Below, in pieces: positions 62,436-64,000 of a stretch of 64,000 nt of DNA. Numbering within the stretch: position 1 is the first letter of the stretch; the number at the start of each line of letters is the position of its first letter. The translations under genes were made by a program, and so were the position numbers. The DNA is from Pectobacterium fontis (GTDB lineage Bacteria > Pseudomonadota > Gammaproteobacteria > Enterobacterales > Enterobacteriaceae): NCBI RefSeq assembly GCF_000803215.1, contig NZ_JSXC01000014.1, positions 98,417 to 162,416 of the forward strand, in the 5' to 3' direction. The notes beneath the pieces were generated by a model that saw nothing but the letters and a program-made list of their open reading frames with translations, made no database searches and was not told the origin of the DNA.

Positions 62436-62451
62436 TGTGATCTCATGCACA
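62436..62451. promoter_or_regulatory. CRP site between ganE and ganK
   Basis: TGTGATCTCATGCACA matches TGTGA-N6-TCACA at 9 of 10 positions. It lies between the divergent ganE and ganK genes and implies catabolite control of the locus. Confidence 0.75.
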
Positions 62452-62470
62452 AAAGTAACCCCCTGTTTGT

Positions 62471-62485
62471 GCAAACGGTTACACC
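62471..62485. promoter_or_regulatory. LacI-type operator 3 in the gan control region
   Basis: GCAAACGGTTACACC, with the preceding T, gives TGCAAAC/GGTTACA, close to the LacI-family pattern TGTAACCGGTTACA. It lies just upstream of a TATATT -10-like element (62493-62498) for ganK. These sites, with the CRP site, occupy the 489-bp gap 62155-62643; no gene is seen in it. Confidence 0.55.
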
Positions 62486-62643
62486 ATGCTGTTATATTGG
62501 AATTATGACCCGCGTGCAGGTAAGCCTGACCAGAGGCTAATACGTTTGAAAGGGCTGCCGAGTCATTTTGAGTCGACGCATTTCAGGCCATCACGACTCA
62601 GCGCTTATATTCTGAAAAGTAAAATTATCAAGAGGTTACTGTT

Positions 62644-63726
62644 ATGGCGTCTATCCAACTGGATAAAGTGAGTAAGCATTTTGGCAAGACGATCACGCTT
62701 CACGATGTGAATCTGACGATTGCAGATGGAGAGTTCGCCGTTTTTGTCGGGCCATCTGGCTGTGGTAAGTCGACGCTGCTGAGAATGATCGCCGGGCTGG
62801 AAGAGGTCACTGGTGGTGACATCATGATTGATAATGCGGTGGTGAATGACGTTGCTCCCGCTCAGCGTGGCGTTGCTATGGTATTTCAATCTTATGCGCT
62901 GTATCCGCATATGACCGTTGCTGAGAATATGGGTTACGGCCTGCGCGTGAACGGTGTGCCGAAAGATCAGATTAAGCACCAGATTGAGATGGTGGCGAAA
63001 ACGCTGCAACTGTCTCATCTGCTGGAGCGTAAGCCGAAAGAGCTGTCCGGCGGTCAGCGTCAGCGCGTGGCGATAGGGCGTGCCATCGTGCGTAACCCGA
63101 AAGTGTTCCTGTTTGATGAGCCGCTGTCGAATCTGGACGCAGAACTGCGTGTGGATATGCGACTGCACATTGCCAAGCTGCATCAGGAATTGAAAACGAC
63201 GATGATCTACGTGACGCACGATCAGGTCGAAGCGATGACGCTGGCCGATAAAATCGTGGTGATGAATTACGGGAAAGTCGAGCAGGTCGGATCGCCGATG
63301 GAACTGTATTATCATCCGGTTAACCAGTTTGTGGCGGGTTTTATCGGTTCGCCAAAGATGAACTTCCTGCCTGCACAGGTGATCGATTGGACGCCGGAGA
63401 GCCTGACGGTGAATATTGCCGAACAGCTACAGCTTGAGCTGCCAATCCGTACTGGCGAACTGCTCGTTGGCAGCATGGTTACGCTGGGGCTGCGGCCGGA
63501 ACATGTTTCGCCGGAAGGTGAGGGGATTCGCCTGTCATTCGGCTGTGAAGTGGTTGAGCGTTTAGGTAACAGTACTTATTTGTTCGGCCAATGTTGCGGC
63601 ATTGATAACTTCAAACTACTGCTGGCGGGTGACAGCGCCTTTAAACCCTATGAGCACATTGAGGTGTTCTTTTCGCCTACTAACTGTCTGGTGTTCAACG
63701 CCGATGGTCTGCGAATCAGCGCGTAG
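62644..63726 (+). CDS. ganK: GanK, ABC transporter ATPase (MalK type)
   Basis: A 360-residue MalK/UgpC-type ATPase. Walker A GPSGCGKST starts at residue 36, the Q-loop is MVFQSYALYPHMTVAENM, the signature is LSGGQRQRVAIGRA and Walker B is VFLFDEPLSNLDAELR. A C-terminal regulatory OB-type domain (about 240-360; PMELYYHPVNQFVAGFIGSPKMNF at its start, quoted in part) is present. It powers GanFG as a homodimer, and Dickeya GanK has this role. It is divergent from ganE and shares its control region; the start follows AAGAGG. Confidence 0.9.
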   Translation: MASIQLDKVSKHFGKTITLHDVNLTIADGEFAVFVGPSGCGKSTLLRMIAGLEEVTGGDIMIDNAVVNDVAPAQRGVAMVFQSYALYPHMTVAENMGYGLRVNGVPKDQIKHQIEMVAKTLQLSHLLERKPKELSGGQRQRVAIGRAIVRNPKVFLFDEPLSNLDAELRVDMRLHIAKLHQELKTTMIYVTHDQVEAMTLADKIVVMNYGKVEQVGSPMELYYHPVNQFVAGFIGSPKMNFLPAQVIDWTPESLTVNIAEQLQLELPIRTGELLVGSMVTLGLRPEHVSPEGEGIRLSFGCEVVERLGNSTYLFGQCCGIDNFKLLLAGDSAFKPYEHIEVFFSPTNCLVFNADGLRISA

Positions 63727-63760
63727 TAAGCCGCTGAATCTAAATAGCAAAACTCCTACT

Positions 63761-63787
63761 AATTAGCGCCCTTAGCGGGCGCTAATT
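63761..63787. repeat. Inverted repeat after ganK
   Basis: AATTAGCGCCC (63761-63771) and GGGCGCTAATT (63777-63787) form a perfect 11-bp stem with a TTAGC loop, 35 nt after the ganK stop. There is no T-run. The left arm reappears at 63980-63990 as TAATTAGCGCC. Confidence 0.6.
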
Positions 63788-63833
63788 CTGTCGATGATAA
63801 AATCTTCTGTCTCTCAATATTCCGCTGTTTTGG

Positions 63834-64000
63834 GTTTCTCTGGCGTAAAAAATTGCGCTGAGGTGGGCGTGACTGCCGGGTGAGCGGCATGGACGCCGCG
63901 AAAGGCAGTGCCGCGTCTGGAGCGCGTCACTGGCGGCCCGAATAGCAGTCACGAACGCCGAAGGTATCGCGTAGCGACGTAATTAGCGCCAAATAGCCAC
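63834..64000. repeat. Second copy of the dispersed repeat core, cut by window end
   Basis: From TTCTCTGGCGTAAA onward this region aligns with 45126-45285: shared blocks include GCTGAGG, GAGCGGCA/AAGCGGCA, GGACGCCGCG/GGATGCCGCG, GTGCCGCGT/ATGCCGCGT, GCGCGTCA and CGCCGAAGG/CCCGAAGG. The outer GGAGAGGTTTC inverted repeat of the first copy is not seen on this side. The right end is outside the window. No gene is recognised in 63727-64000. Confidence 0.6.

Overview
The window reads as chromosomal DNA of a soft-rot enterobacterium, most likely Pectobacterium. Positions 1 to about 41,400 follow the E. coli 9.8-11 min order almost gene for gene: ampG-yajG / bolA-tig-clpP-clpX-lon-hupB-ppiD-ybaV-fadM / queC, decR-mdlAB-glnK-amtB / tesB, ybaY, ffs, ybaZ, hha-tomB, acrAB / acrR, rsmS-priC, ybaN, apt, dnaX-ybaB-recR, htpG, adk, hemH. 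The genus is inferred from protein similarity I recall and from the galactan (gan) locus, which is known from Dickeya/Erwinia chrysanthemi; no species is claimed.

Layout. (1) 1-13,970 is core: muropeptide import, trigger factor, the ClpP/ClpX/Lon protease set, HU-beta, the periplasmic folding factor PpiD, an acyl-CoA thioesterase and a queuosine enzyme. (2) 13,971-16,490 differs from E. coli: a PLP-dependent putative cysteine desulfhydrase, an unrecognised small membrane protein and the cysteine-responsive regulator DecR occupy the place of ybaE-cof. (3) 16,500-24,600 carries an ERIC repeat, the MdlAB ABC exporter, the nitrogen-controlled glnK-amtB pair, TesB, the YbaY lipoprotein, 4.5S RNA and an alkyltransferase-like protein. 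(4) 24,600-41,423 has hha-tomB, a zinc-starvation ribosomal protein pair (rpmE2-rpmJ2), acrAB with divergent acrR, DNA replication and repair genes (priC, dnaX with its programmed frameshift, recR), htpG, adk and hemH. (5) After hemH the E. coli order ends: 41,488-52,861 is the envelope-stress efflux set mdtABC, mdtD, baeSR, split by a 283-bp element with terminal inverted repeats. (6) 53,105-54,301 is nupC. (7) 54,649-63,726 is a galactan utilisation locus: periplasmic endo-galactanase GanA, binding protein GanE, permeases GanF/GanG, ATPase GanK, cytoplasmic beta-galactosidase GanB and a stand-alone PTS EIIB domain.

Regulation visible in the DNA fits these functions: sigma-32 promoters at clpP, lon and htpG; a sigma-54 promoter plus NtrC site at glnK; a FadR-like box at fadM; an AcrR operator between acrA and acrR; a Zur-like palindrome at rpmE2; LacI-type operators and a CRP site between the divergent gan units.

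Most of the window is well-known biology. The parts least explained by known features are the TIR element in the mdt operon and its relative at the window end, the 180-bp duplication/insertion between ganA and ganB, the orphan EIIB gene in the gan operon, and the small membrane protein next to decR. No tRNA, rRNA, CRISPR array, prophage or intact insertion sequence was seen.
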